From JACCYJ01 sp038198775 (GTDB lineage: Bacteria > Actinomycetota > Actinomycetes > Propionibacteriales > Nocardioidaceae): a DNA stretch of 64,000 nt. This document shows, piece by piece, positions 26,262 to 36,062 of this stretch. The notes under the pieces were generated by a model. The model was not told the origin of the DNA. It saw only the letters and a program-made list of their open reading frames with translations, and did not search any database. Position 1 is the first letter of the stretch. Each line of letters starts with the position of its first letter. The stretch is from NCBI GenBank assembly GCA_038198775.1, contig JBBPZV010000039.1:42253-106252 (forward strand), written 5' to 3'. The position numbers and the translations under genes were made by a program.

Positions 26262-26600
26262 TCAGAGCATGCCCAACGGGGGCTCGAGCTCGAGGAACCG
26301 GTTCAGCCGGGTCACCGCGAGGGCGCGCCGGACCCGCGGCAGGCATCCGCGCAGGACGAGTCGGCGCCGCCTTCCCCGCAGCTGGCGGTTGGCGGCGACC
26401 AGGACCCCTAGCCCCGTCACGTCCACCCACTGCACGGTGGTGAGGTCGACCACGACGTCGCCACTCCAGGCCTCGATCGCGGCCCGCAGCTGTTCCCTCA
26501 CCGCGGGCGCCGAGGAGCCGTCCAGCCGGTCGCTGTCGACCACCACTACTCTCGCGTCTGCGCTCGCCGGTGCGATCCGGTGAGGCGTGGTGTCGGCCAC
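26262..26600 (-). CDS. STAS-domain protein (anti-anti-sigma factor-like)
   Basis: 112 residues, one STAS domain: 'ARVVVVDSDRLDGSSAPAVR', 'DVVVDLTTVQWVDVTGLGVL', 'RRLVLRGCLPRVRRALAV'. The phosphorylatable position of SpoIIAA-type proteins (D-S-S-G-L-G) reads D-V-T-G-L-G, so Thr would be the acceptor. These proteins release sigma factors by binding RsbW-like kinases. The anti-sigma/sigF pair at 53571-54817 is a possible partner, though other STAS genes elsewhere in the genome are likely. It stands alone between ecm and the dehydrogenase gene, all on the minus strand. Confidence 0.85.
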   Translation of the reverse strand: MADTTPHRIAPASADARVVVVDSDRLDGSSAPAVREQLRAAIEAWSGDVVVDLTTVQWVDVTGLGVLVAANRQLRGRRRRLVLRGCLPRVRRALAVTRLNRFLELEPPLGML

Positions 26601-26711
26601 CGCCTGACCCCCTGTTCCGTCGACTCCCAGCCTCGCCGCTGGGGGTAACGTATCCGCGCGACACGCCGGGCGCGTCGCGGCAGAAACGTTACCGTCACGG
26701 GTCAGGGGAGG

Positions 26712-27563
26712 TCAGTCGTACGAGAAGAATCCCCTGCCGCTCTTGCGGCCGAGATCGCCGGCGTCGACCATGCGGGCGAGCTCCTCGGGGGGGAAGAACT
26801 TCGGATCCCCGGTCTCGGCGTAGATGTTCGCCGTCGCATGGCGCAAGATGTCGACCCCGGTCAGGTCGGCCGTCGCCAGCGGGCCCATCACGTGTCCGAA
26901 GCCGAGCCGGCAGGCGGTGTCGATGTCCTCGGCGCTGGCCACGCCGCTCTCGTGCAGCCGCACCGCCTCCACCACGAGTGCCCCCACCAGCCGGGTGGTC
27001 ACAAACCCTGCGACGTCGCGGTTGACGACGATGCAGGTCTTGTCGAGACTCTCGGCGAAGTCACGGGCGCGCTGCAGGGTCGCGTCGCTCGTACGGTGCC
27101 CGCGGACCAGCTCGCACAGCTTCATCATGGGGACCGGCGAGAAGAAGTGGGTGCCCACGACGGACTCCGGACGGCGGGTGACCGCGGCGATCTTCGTGAT
27201 CGGGATCGCCGAGGTGTTGGTGGCTAGCACCGCTTCCTCGCCGCAGATGTCGTCGAGCGCCGAGAAGACCTCCTGCTTTGCCGCGAGGCTCTCGAAGACT
27301 GCCTCCACGACGATGTCGGCCTCCCGGACCGCTTCCAGGTCGGTGGTGGCGGTGATCCGCTGCCGGGTCGCGACAGACTGTTGCTCGGAAAGGGCACCCT
27401 TGGCGACAAAGCGCGCCAACGACTTCGCGATGGCCGCGGAGCCACGCGCGAGGGCATCCTCGCTGACGTCGCGCAGCGTGACCTCCCAGCCGGCCGCGGC
27501 CGCGACCTGGGCGATGCCTGCGCCCATCAGCCCGGCGCCTACCACGGCCACCCTGCCCGGCAT
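26712..27563 (-). CDS. 3-hydroxybutyryl-CoA dehydrogenase, single-domain
   Basis: 283 residues, ATG 27563 after GGAGGAG. It has the NAD(P) motif 'VVGAGLMGAGIAQVAA', Ser in 'NTSAIPITKI', His in 'GTHFFSPVPMMKLCE', and the C-terminal helical domain ending 'GDLGRKSGRGFFSYD'. The residue aligned with the catalytic Asn of the family is Thr ('GFVTTRLVG'); Ser or Thr occurs in some relatives, but activity is less certain than for the fused enzyme at 20757. Reduces acetoacetyl-CoA or oxidises other 3-hydroxyacyl-CoAs. A TAGGCT -10 lies 42 nt upstream. Confidence 0.9.
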   Translation of the reverse strand: MPGRVAVVGAGLMGAGIAQVAAAAGWEVTLRDVSEDALARGSAAIAKSLARFVAKGALSEQQSVATRQRITATTDLEAVREADIVVEAVFESLAAKQEVFSALDDICGEEAVLATNTSAIPITKIAAVTRRPESVVGTHFFSPVPMMKLCELVRGHRTSDATLQRARDFAESLDKTCIVVNRDVAGFVTTRLVGALVVEAVRLHESGVASAEDIDTACRLGFGHVMGPLATADLTGVDILRHATANIYAETGDPKFFPPEELARMVDAGDLGRKSGRGFFSYD

Positions 27564-27605
27564 CAGACTCCTCCCAGCTGCACCGTCCCGCCTCGTCGGG
27601 CGCCG

Positions 27606-27611
27606 AGCCTA
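27606..27611 (-). promoter_or_regulatory. Candidate -10 TAGGCT for the dehydrogenase gene
   Basis: TAGGCT on the minus strand, inside TGGCTAGGCT, 42 nt before the ATG at 27563. It gives a leader of about 35 nt carrying the GGAGGAG ribosome binding site. Confidence 0.45.
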
Positions 27612-27648
27612 GCCACCAGATGCCGTGCCGGCACCATGGGGGCAGACT

Positions 27649-27990
27649 GTGCGGGTGCCGATCTCGCCGATGACTCCCGGGGACTACGTGTTCTTGCCGT
27701 TCACCGGGGCGCTGCTGGTCTTGCTGCTCGTCCTCGTACTGCGCTGGGCTCACCGGCAGCCACCGCCCGAACCCACCGGCCGTCCGGTCGTGGGCACCCA
27801 CGGCGTCCTGGTCCCGGTGACGACGGTCCGCGATCCCGAGCAGGCGCGGCGGATGATCGCCCTACTGCGCAGCTGCGGCATCTCCGCGACCACGTCGGGT
27901 CCTGCGGGCGACGAGCTGCTCCTGGTCTGGCCCCACGACGCGGAGGTGGCTCGGGACACGTTGATCCGGTCGTCGCCGAAGCGACGCTGA
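27649..27990 (+). CDS. Small membrane-anchored hypothetical protein
   Basis: 113 residues from GTG 27649; the ATG at 27670 is the main alternative, and an ATG at 27625 would lengthen it. One N-terminal helix 'FLPFTGALLVLLLVLVLRWA' is followed by a cytoplasmic domain, 'VLVPVTTVRDPEQARRMIAL', 'LLRSCGISATTSGPAGDELL', 'VWPHDAEVARDTLI'. The second part looks like a small alpha/beta domain, similar to the signal-transducing DUF2007-like fold seen beside several actinobacterial genes; this is a loose resemblance. It lies 21 nt upstream of the adenosyltransferase gene on the same strand. Confidence 0.7.
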   Translation: MRVPISPMTPGDYVFLPFTGALLVLLLVLVLRWAHRQPPPEPTGRPVVGTHGVLVPVTTVRDPEQARRMIALLRSCGISATTSGPAGDELLLVWPHDAEVARDTLIRSSPKRR

Positions 27991-27998
27991 CCGGCCCC

Positions 27999-28004
27999 TA
28001 CGCT
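27999..28004 (+). promoter_or_regulatory. Candidate -10 TACGCT, leaderless adenosyltransferase gene
   Basis: TACGCT ends 7 nt before the ATG at 28012, and no ribosome binding site is seen, a pattern like that at nucS and sigR. Confidence 0.35.
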
Positions 28005-28011
28005 GAGCGCC

Positions 28012-28593
28012 ATGGTCAACCTCACCCGCATCTACACCCGTACCGGCGACGACGGCACGACCCGTCTCGGCGACATGAGCCTCACGGCCAAGACGGATCT
28101 GCGGCTGGCGGCGTACGCCGACGTCGATGAGGCGAACTCCCACGTCGGTTACGCCTTGGCTCTGGGGACGCTCGACCCCGACGTCGTGCAGGTCCTCGGG
28201 CAGGTGCAGAACGACCTGTTCGACGTCGGTGCCGACCTCTCCTGCCCGGTGGTCGACGACCCACAGTTCCCGCCGCTGCGGGTGCTCCCGACGTACGTCA
28301 CGCGGCTGGAAGGTTGGTGCGACCACTACAACGAGCCGCTGCCGGCGTTGCGATCGTTCATCCTGCCTGGCGGCGAGCCGGCGGCGGCGCTGCTGCACGT
28401 CGCTCGGACGGTCGTACGCCGCGCCGAGCGTGCCACCTGGGCGGCGCTGGCCGAGCATGCGGACGCGATGAACTCCGAGACCGCCCGCTACCTCAACCGG
28501 CTCAGCGACCTGTTGTTCATCTTGGCCCGCTATGCCAACAGGCACCGGGGGGACGTGCTCTGGCGGCCGGGTGGCGAGCACCAGGGCGGCTGA
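28012..28593 (+). CDS. Cob(I)alamin adenosyltransferase, PduO type
   Basis: 193 residues. Transfers the adenosyl group of ATP to cob(I)alamin, producing the cofactor for IcmA and Ecm. The N-terminal ATP-binding motif 'YTRTGDDGTTRLGD' and the conserved 'RTVVRRAERATWAAL' and 'LNRLSDLLFILARYANR' are intact, so it is the PduO/MMAB family rather than CobO. The protein forms trimers with active sites at interfaces, by family knowledge. It is adjacent to, and convergent with, the DUF2550 gene at the end of the ATP synthase operon. Confidence 0.95.
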   Translation: MVNLTRIYTRTGDDGTTRLGDMSLTAKTDLRLAAYADVDEANSHVGYALALGTLDPDVVQVLGQVQNDLFDVGADLSCPVVDDPQFPPLRVLPTYVTRLEGWCDHYNEPLPALRSFILPGGEPAAALLHVARTVVRRAERATWAALAEHADAMNSETARYLNRLSDLLFILARYANRHRGDVLWRPGGEHQGG

Positions 28594-28608
28594 CGCCGAC
28601 GCGAGCGC

Positions 28609-29052
28609 TCACACCACGTTGTCGAGCTGGCCCGGTGGTGCCGACTGCAGCCAGGCCATCAGCGCGGTCGACGCCTCCTCGCTGAGGGCCAGCTGGACCG
28701 GACCGGTCGCGGTGGCGCACTCGAGGATGACGTGGCCGCTGTACAAGGAGAAGCTCTCGGTGCCCTGCGGGGTGCGATGGCGGACGATCTGCAGCCCACC
28801 GCGGGTGAAGTTCAGCCGGGGCCGCCACGACAGCGAGAACGCGCGGTACCACTGAAGCTGGTCGTCGTCGTAGCGGCCGAGGCCCAGGACCCAGCCCCGA
28901 CCGGTCGTCGAGCGCCGCTGGTTCACGCTCAGCTCGAAGACGGCTCCCTGGCGCGCCAGCCAGCGCCGTCTCGCCACGAGCCCAGCCGCGAGCAGCCCAA
29001 GCGCGAGCGCCAGCACGACGGCCGGCTCGAGCAGCCACTCCACCAGCGGCAT
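28609..29052 (-). CDS. DUF2550 family membrane-anchored protein
   Basis: 147 residues from the ATG at 29052, preceded by GGGAGGA; longer starts in the frame lack a ribosome binding site. One N-terminal helix 'LLEPAVVLALALGLLAAGLV' and a cytoplasmic region with the DUF2550 features 'GWVLGLGRYDDDQLQWYR', 'SWRPRLNFTRGGLQIVRHRT' and 'VILECATATGPVQLALSEEA'. The family is found downstream of atpC in many actinobacteria. Function is unknown. It is 25 nt downstream of atpC and probably the last gene of the operon. Confidence 0.85.
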   Translation of the reverse strand: MPLVEWLLEPAVVLALALGLLAAGLVARRRWLARQGAVFELSVNQRRSTTGRGWVLGLGRYDDDQLQWYRAFSLSWRPRLNFTRGGLQIVRHRTPQGTESFSLYSGHVILECATATGPVQLALSEEASTALMAWLQSAPPGQLDNVV

Positions 29053-29077
29053 CTGATCCTCCCGCCGACGACGAGAC

Positions 29078-29464
29078 CTAGGAGGCCCGCTCGACCGCCC
29101 GGATGCGGGCCTCGGCCCTGCGCGCGGCAGCCGACGCATCTTCGTCCTCGCCGCCCCTGGCGTCTTCGAGGTCGCACCTCGCCTGCTCAACATCGATCTC
29201 GTCGGAGAGCTCAGCGTCCTCGACGAGGATGGAGACCCGGTTGTTGGCGACCGACAAGAACCCGCCGTCGATCGCAGCCACGAGGCGTTGGTCGTCGACA
29301 GTCGCGACCTCGACGGCGCCGGCCACCAGCAGCGACAGGATGGGTGCGTGGTTCGCCAGCACGCCCACGTCGCCGTCGGTCGTCCGCGCCAGCACCATGG
29401 TGGCCTCGCCGGACCACACGACGCGGTCCGCCGCTACCAGCTCCACTTCCAGCGGGTCAGCCAT
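29078..29464 (-). CDS. atpC: ATP synthase epsilon subunit
   Basis: 128 residues. Central-stalk subunit of F1 that inhibits ATP hydrolysis. The N-terminal beta-sandwich is clear ('LEVELVAADRVVWSGEATMV', 'GVLANHAPILSLL', 'AIDGGFLSVANNRVSILVE'). The C-terminal helical part is acidic and rich in Glu ('EDARGGEDEDASAAARRAE'). It is 12 nt after atpD in the operon. Confidence 0.95.
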   Translation of the reverse strand: MADPLEVELVAADRVVWSGEATMVLARTTDGDVGVLANHAPILSLLVAGAVEVATVDDQRLVAAIDGGFLSVANNRVSILVEDAELSDEIDVEQARCDLEDARGGEDEDASAAARRAEARIRAVERAS

Positions 29465-29476
29465 CGGTGTGCCCTC

Positions 29477-30934
29477 TCACAGGTTCTTCTGGATCTCAGA
29501 CCACTTGCGGTCGACGTCGTCGAGGCCACCGCACATGAAGAACGCCTGCTCGGCGACGTTGTCGTAGTCGCCGTCGGCGATCTTTGAGAACGCCTCGACG
29601 GTGTCGTCCAACGGCACAGTCGAACCTTCGATACCGGTGAACTGCTTGGCGACGTAGGTGTTCTGGGACAAGAACCGCTGGATGCGGCGCGCCCGCGACA
29701 CCACGACCTTGTCCTCCTCCGACAGCTCGTCGACCCCGAGGATCGCGATGATGTCCTGGAGCTCCTTGTTGCGTTGCAGGATCTGCTTGACCCGGGTCGC
29801 GGTGTCGTAGTGGTCCTGGCCGATGTAGCGCGGGTCCAGGATGCGTGAGGTCGACGTCAGCGGGTCGACCGCGGGATAGATGCCCAGCGAGGCGATCTCG
29901 CGGGACAGCTCGGTGGTGGCGTCCAGGTGGGCGAAGGTGGTCGCCGGCGCCGGGTCGGTGTAGTCGTCGGCGGGCACGTAGATCGCCTGCATCGAGGTGA
30001 TCGAGTGACCCCGGGTCGAGGTGATGCGCTCTTGGAGCACCCCCATCTCGTCGGCCAGGGTCGGTTGGTAGCCGACCGCCGAGGGCATCCGTCCCAGCAA
30101 CGTCGAGACCTCCGACCCGGCCTGGGTGAACCGGAAGATGTTGTCGATGAACAAAAGCACGTCCTGGTTCTGGACGTCGCGGAAGTACTCCGCCATCGTC
30201 AGCGCCGACAGCGCCACCCGCAGTCGGGCACCGGGTGGCTCGTCCATCTGCCCGAAGACCAGCGCGGTCGCGTCGATGACCCCGGTCTCGGTCATCTCAG
30301 TGATGAGGTCGTTGCCCTCTCGGGTCCGCTCCCCCACCCCGGCGAACACCGACACCCCCTCGTGGTCACGTGCGACGCGGGCGATCATCTCCTGGATCAA
30401 CACGGTCTTGCCGACGCCGGCTCCGCCGAACAGCCCGATCTTGCCGCCCTGGACGTACGGGGTCAGCAGGTCGATGACCTTGATGCCGGTGTGGAACATC
30501 TCCGTGCGGCCTTCTAGCGTGTCGAATGCCGGCGCCTTGCGGTGGATCGGCCACCGCTCCTCGACCTCGAGGTGCTCGCCCTCCTCGAGGTTGAGGCACT
30601 CCCCGATGGTGTTGAAAACGTGGCCCTTCGTGACGTTACCGACCGGGACCGTGATCGGCCCGCCGGTGTTGCGGACCCGGGTCCCCCGGACCAGGCCGTC
30701 GGTCGGCTGCATGGAGATCGAGCGCACCATGCCGCCGCCGATGTGCTGCTCGACCTCCAGGGTCAACGTGCGCTCGGTGTCCCCGAGCTTCACGTCCACC
30801 TCCAGCGCCTGGTAGATGTCCGGCATGTCGTCCACGGGGAACTCCGCGTCCACGACCGGGCCGATGACCCGTGAGACCCGTCCGGTGGCCGCGGTCTCCT
30901 GGTCGGCCTCGTCGTGCTCGAGCGTGGCTGTCAT
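29477..30934 (-). CDS. atpD: ATP synthase beta subunit
   Basis: 485 residues from the ATG at 30934. This is the catalytic subunit of F1: Walker A 'GGAGVGKTVLIQEM', catalytic Glu in 'GVGERTREGNDL', 'ALVFGQMDEPPGARLRVAL', Walker B 'VLLFIDNIFRFTQAGSEVS'. N-terminal 17 residues ('TATLEHDEADQETAATG') are a short acidic extension. It lies between atpG and atpC with short spacers and is translated from AGGAG. Confidence 0.98.
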   Translation of the reverse strand: MTATLEHDEADQETAATGRVSRVIGPVVDAEFPVDDMPDIYQALEVDVKLGDTERTLTLEVEQHIGGGMVRSISMQPTDGLVRGTRVRNTGGPITVPVGNVTKGHVFNTIGECLNLEEGEHLEVEERWPIHRKAPAFDTLEGRTEMFHTGIKVIDLLTPYVQGGKIGLFGGAGVGKTVLIQEMIARVARDHEGVSVFAGVGERTREGNDLITEMTETGVIDATALVFGQMDEPPGARLRVALSALTMAEYFRDVQNQDVLLFIDNIFRFTQAGSEVSTLLGRMPSAVGYQPTLADEMGVLQERITSTRGHSITSMQAIYVPADDYTDPAPATTFAHLDATTELSREIASLGIYPAVDPLTSTSRILDPRYIGQDHYDTATRVKQILQRNKELQDIIAILGVDELSEEDKVVVSRARRIQRFLSQNTYVAKQFTGIEGSTVPLDDTVEAFSKIADGDYDNVAEQAFFMCGGLDDVDRKWSEIQKNL

Positions 30935-30939
30935 CTGTC

Positions 30940-31854
30940 TCACTCACTCCTGGCGGTCGCGTCGGCGAGTGCGTTGGCACCACCGACGATCTCGCTGATC
31001 TCTTGGGTGATCCCGGCCTGGCGGGCCTGGTTGGCGATCCTGGTGTACTTCTGGATGAGGTCGTCGGCGTTGTCGGTCGCCGCCTTCATCGCGCGCTGGC
31101 GCGCGGCGAGCTCGGAGGCCGCGGCCTGCAGCAGCGCGAAGTAGATCCGGCTCTGGACGTAGCGGGGCAGCAGCGCGTCGAGCACCTCCTCCGCCGACGG
31201 CTCGAACTCGTACAGCGGCAGCACCTCGTCCGAAGCCGGCCGCTCCTCGCCCTCGACCACCTGAAGCGGCAGCAGCCGGATCACGTCTGGTTCCTGGACG
31301 AGCATCGAGCGAAAGCGGGTGAACACGACGTGCACCTCGTCGACCGACCCCGGCTCGCCTTCCTCGGCGACGAACGCTGCCACCAGCTGGTCACCGATCT
31401 CGCGCGCGTCGGAGTACTCCGGCTTGTCCGAGAACCCGATCCAGCGCTCCGCGATGTCGCGCTGCCGGAAGGTGTAGTAGCTCACCCCCTTGCGTCCGGC
31501 GACGTACAGGTCGCTCTGCTTGCCCTCCGAACGCAGCTTCTCGCGCAGCCGCTCCGCCTCCTTCACCACCGCGGCGGAGTACGCCCCGGCGAGCCCCCTG
31601 TCGCTCGTCACCACCAGGACTGCCGCTCGCTGCGGGTTGTCCTTCTCGGTGGTGAGGGGGTGGTCGACGCGGGCGAACGTCGCCAGCGCCGACGCGGCCC
31701 GGGTGAGCTCGCGGGCGTACGGCGTAGCCGCCGCCGCATGCTGCTGCGCCTTGATGATGCGCGACGCGGCGATGAGCTCCATCGCCCGCGTGATCTTCTT
31801 CGTCGTCTGCGTGGAGCGGATCTTCGCCCGGTACTCGCGCAAGGATGCTGCCAT
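30940..31854 (-). CDS. atpG: ATP synthase gamma subunit
   Basis: 304 residues; rotor shaft of F1. The N-terminal helix 'LREYRAKIRSTQTTKKITRA' and the C-terminal 'RQRAMKAATDNADDLIQKYT' coiled coil are characteristic. The internal region ~190-225 ('GEERPASDEVLPLYEFEPSA') carries a segment typical of actinobacterial gamma subunits. It is separated from atpA by 3 nt and from atpD by 5 nt. Confidence 0.97.
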   Translation of the reverse strand: MAASLREYRAKIRSTQTTKKITRAMELIAASRIIKAQQHAAAATPYARELTRAASALATFARVDHPLTTEKDNPQRAAVLVVTSDRGLAGAYSAAVVKEAERLREKLRSEGKQSDLYVAGRKGVSYYTFRQRDIAERWIGFSDKPEYSDAREIGDQLVAAFVAEEGEPGSVDEVHVVFTRFRSMLVQEPDVIRLLPLQVVEGEERPASDEVLPLYEFEPSAEEVLDALLPRYVQSRIYFALLQAAASELAARQRAMKAATDNADDLIQKYTRIANQARQAGITQEISEIVGGANALADATARSE

Positions 31855-31857
31855 GGC

Positions 31858-33501
<1,644 letters not shown>

Positions 33502-33537
33502 CGAAGTCCTCTCGCCTCTCGTTTCCCGCTCATGTGG

Positions 33538-34347
33538 TCAGCCCCCCAACGTACGGCGCGCCTCGGCGAGCCGCGCGACGATGGTGGAGTCGATGACCTC
33601 GTCGTTGGCGCGCACCCGGACGCCACCGAGGACCTCGCTGTCGACGATCAGGTTGATGTGGACGGCGTGGCCGTACAGTCGCTGCAGTGCCGCGGCGAGG
33701 CGCCCCTCCTGGTCGGCGCTGAGCGGAGCCGCCACCGCGACGGTGGCGACCAGCCGGTCCTGCCGGGCTGCGGCAACTCGCTGCAGGGCGTTGACGGCTC
33801 TGGCGAACGAGAGCTCGCGCCCGGTCACCGCCTGGTCCAGCAGCTGCCGCGTCGCTTCGGTTGCTTTGCCCTCCAGCAGGAAGTCGACGAGGCGACGCTT
33901 CGCCGAGACCGGTGCCAGCCGGTCTCCGAGCGCCTCGCGCAGCGCCGGCTCCGCCTCGACGATGCGACCGAAGCGGAACAGCTCGTCCTCGACGTCGTCG
34001 AGCCGCCCGTCGGCTTCGGCTCGGGCGAGGTGGCAGCTGATCCCCGCCTGCTCGAGGGCGTCGGCCAGGTCGCGGCCCTGCGACCAGCGACAGCCGCCAG
34101 CCGTGACGACCACCTCACGGGCGGGCGCGCTGACCTTGTCCCGCAGCAGGCCGTCGACCAGCGCCTCCTTCGCCTCGGCCGCGACGGTGGGCTCGGTGAG
34201 GACTCGGCGCAGCGAAGGCTGGGAGTCGAGCAGGCGTACCACCCCGAAGAGCTCCTCACCCAGTTGCTCGGCGTCCGCGCCTGCGCCGACGGCCTCCTCG
34301 GCGGCGGCGACGACCGCGGCGCTCGACTGGCTCGAGACGGCCGGCAT
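33538..34347 (-). CDS. atpH: ATP synthase delta subunit
   Basis: 269 residues, long compared with ~180 in most bacteria and typical of actinobacteria. N-terminal ~90 residues form an extra domain ('AGADAEQLGEELFGVVRLLD'), then the OSCP/delta fold ending 'GGVRVRANDEVIDSTIVARL'. Its start ATG overlaps the atpF stop (ATGA). It is the stator link between F1 and the b subunit. Confidence 0.95.
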   Translation of the reverse strand: MPAVSSQSSAAVVAAAEEAVGAGADAEQLGEELFGVVRLLDSQPSLRRVLTEPTVAAEAKEALVDGLLRDKVSAPAREVVVTAGGCRWSQGRDLADALEQAGISCHLARAEADGRLDDVEDELFRFGRIVEAEPALREALGDRLAPVSAKRRLVDFLLEGKATEATRQLLDQAVTGRELSFARAVNALQRVAAARQDRLVATVAVAAPLSADQEGRLAAALQRLYGHAVHINLIVDSEVLGGVRVRANDEVIDSTIVARLAEARRTLGG

Positions 34348-34889
34348 CAGCGCGTCCCCGAAGGGTCGGGTTCAGGTGCGTCCTCGAGGGCGGCGATGAA
34401 CCGCTCCACGGTGCGCTGCCGGCGTTCGTCGTCTTGGAGCGACTCGCCGACGATCCGGCTGGCCAGCTCGATGGCTAGCGTGCCCATCTCCTCGCGCAGC
34501 TGGCCCACCACCTGCTGCCGCTCGGCAGCGAGCTGCGCCCGGGCCTGCTCGAGGATGCGTGCTGACTCGGCCTGCGCCTTCTCCCGCAGCTCCGCCACGA
34601 TCGCGGAGCCCTGCTCGCGCGCCTCCTCACGGATCTGGTTCGCCTCCTTGCGTGCTCCGGCCAGCTGGGTGCGGTACTCCTGCTCGGCCGCCTCCGCCTC
34701 CGCCTTCGCCCGCTCGGCCTCCTCGAACTGGGAACGGATCCGGTCCTGCCGCTCGGTCAGTGCCTTGTTGATCGGGGGGATGACGTAGCGGGCAAGCACG
34801 AACAAGATCACGGCGAAGGCCGCCAGCTCCACCAAGAACGTCGCGTTGGGCACGAGGAAGTTCTGGGCCGCCAAAACGTTCCTGGACAT
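34347..34889 (-). CDS. atpF: ATP synthase b subunit
   Basis: 180 residues from the ATG at 34889. One membrane helix near residues 14-35 ('NATFLVELAAFAVILFVLAR'), then a long charged coiled coil (~45-160) forming the peripheral stalk. A single b gene is present; no b' paralogue is seen. It overlaps atpH by four bases and is 35 nt after atpE. Confidence 0.95.
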   Translation of the reverse strand: MSRNVLAAQNFLVPNATFLVELAAFAVILFVLARYVIPPINKALTERQDRIRSQFEEAERAKAEAEAAEQEYRTQLAGARKEANQIREEAREQGSAIVAELREKAQAESARILEQARAQLAAERQQVVGQLREEMGTLAIELASRIVGESLQDDERRQRTVERFIAALEDAPEPDPSGTR

Positions 34890-34924
34890 CGTTTCGATTC
34901 CCGTCTGATCCGCCGGCCGCGGAC

Positions 34925-35191
34925 CTATTTGCCCAGCACGAAGACGAACAGCGCCATGAAGGCAAGGTTGATGAAGTACGCCGCCTCGACCAGGCCGACG
35001 GTCAAGAAGAACAGCGTGGTGAGTCGGCCCTGTGCCTCGGGTTGGCGGGCTACGCCCTGAATGATCGAGGCACCAGCGACGCCGTCGCCGATGGCCGCGC
35101 CGATCGCGCCGCCGCCGAGGGCCAGGCCGCCACCGACGAGGGCACCGGCGGTCTTGATCGCCGAGTCCAGGCTTGCTGTGTCTGCTGCCAT
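34925..35191 (-). CDS. atpE: ATP synthase c subunit
   Basis: 88 residues, two membrane helices forming a hairpin. The first has the Gly-rich packing 'GGGLALGGGAIGAAIGDG'; the loop 'VARQPEAQGRL' is the conserved Arg-Gln-Pro turn. The ion-binding Glu is in 'TVGLVEAAYFINLAFMALF', and lack of the Gln/Thr sodium-site residues suggests proton coupling. An N-terminal extension 'MAADTASLDSAIKTAG' precedes helix 1. Confidence 0.96.
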   Translation of the reverse strand: MAADTASLDSAIKTAGALVGGGLALGGGAIGAAIGDGVAGASIIQGVARQPEAQGRLTTLFFLTVGLVEAAYFINLAFMALFVFVLGK

Positions 35192-35264
35192 GTCTCTCCT
35201 TGACTGGTGTGACCGGCGGCTGCCGGTGCACGCTTTGCTGGGCGGGCATGCACCGCCCAGGGGG

Positions 35265-36062
35265 TCAGTGCGCTGGCTGTAGCTCGGGCTCCCCGCTTCG
35301 CGGAACGTCGGCCCCGGCGGCGGCCGCCTGGCCGCCCTCCTCGTGGGTGTCGCCGGCCATCCCGAAGTACAAGATGGTCAGCAGGGCGAAGATGAATGCC
35401 TGAATGAGGCCGATGGCCATGTCGAAGAGCTTCCAGATGATGTTCGGCCCCCACAGCGACCAGATCGGCAGCAGCCCGATGAGCGCGATCATCACGCCGC
35501 CGGCGAAGATGTTCCCGAAGAGTCGCAATGCAAGCGTGAACGGCTTGACGATCTCCTCGAGCAGCGTGAGCGGGAACAGCGCGGGGTACGGCTCGAAGTA
35601 GTGCTTGACGTACCCCTTGATCCCTCGCTCCCGGATGCTGTGGATGTGCACGCCGACGATGACCAAAAGCGCGAGCGCGTACGTCAGGTTGACGTCGGCG
35701 GTCGGTGCCGGCAGCAGCTTGGGATCTTCCCCGCTGGGGATGAGCTCGAGCCAGTTGGACACCAAGATGAAGACGAACAGTGCGATCGCCAGCGGCACGA
35801 CGAACGGGTTCACCCGCCCGAGGTTGCTCTCGACCGAAGTGGTCACCGAGTCGACGAGGGTCTCCCAGATCAGCTGCACCTTGCCCGGAACGCCGCTGGA
35901 GACCCGGGAGCGCACGAACAGCCCCAGCGCGATCACGACCAGCCCGGCAATCCCGCTCGCCCAGATCGTGTCCGCGTTCAGGGTCAGCCCGAAGATGCTG
36001 ACGGTGACGTGGTTGCCGACCGGGATCTCGGTGGCGGCCGTGATCGCGGGGTGGTGGTTCAT
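35265..36062 (-). CDS. atpB: ATP synthase a subunit
   Basis: 265 residues from the ATG at 36062, which overlaps the AtpI-like stop (ATGA). Five or six membrane helices. The essential Arg is in 'FTLALRLFGNIFAGGVMIAL', and the helix 5 region 'QAFIFALLTILYFGMAGDTH' is conserved. It forms the proton half-channels. The C-terminal tail ('EEGGQAAAAGADVPRSGEPE') is non-conserved. Confidence 0.96.
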   Translation of the reverse strand: MNHHPAITAATEIPVGNHVTVSIFGLTLNADTIWASGIAGLVVIALGLFVRSRVSSGVPGKVQLIWETLVDSVTTSVESNLGRVNPFVVPLAIALFVFILVSNWLELIPSGEDPKLLPAPTADVNLTYALALLVIVGVHIHSIRERGIKGYVKHYFEPYPALFPLTLLEEIVKPFTLALRLFGNIFAGGVMIALIGLLPIWSLWGPNIIWKLFDMAIGLIQAFIFALLTILYFGMAGDTHEEGGQAAAAGADVPRSGEPELQPAH

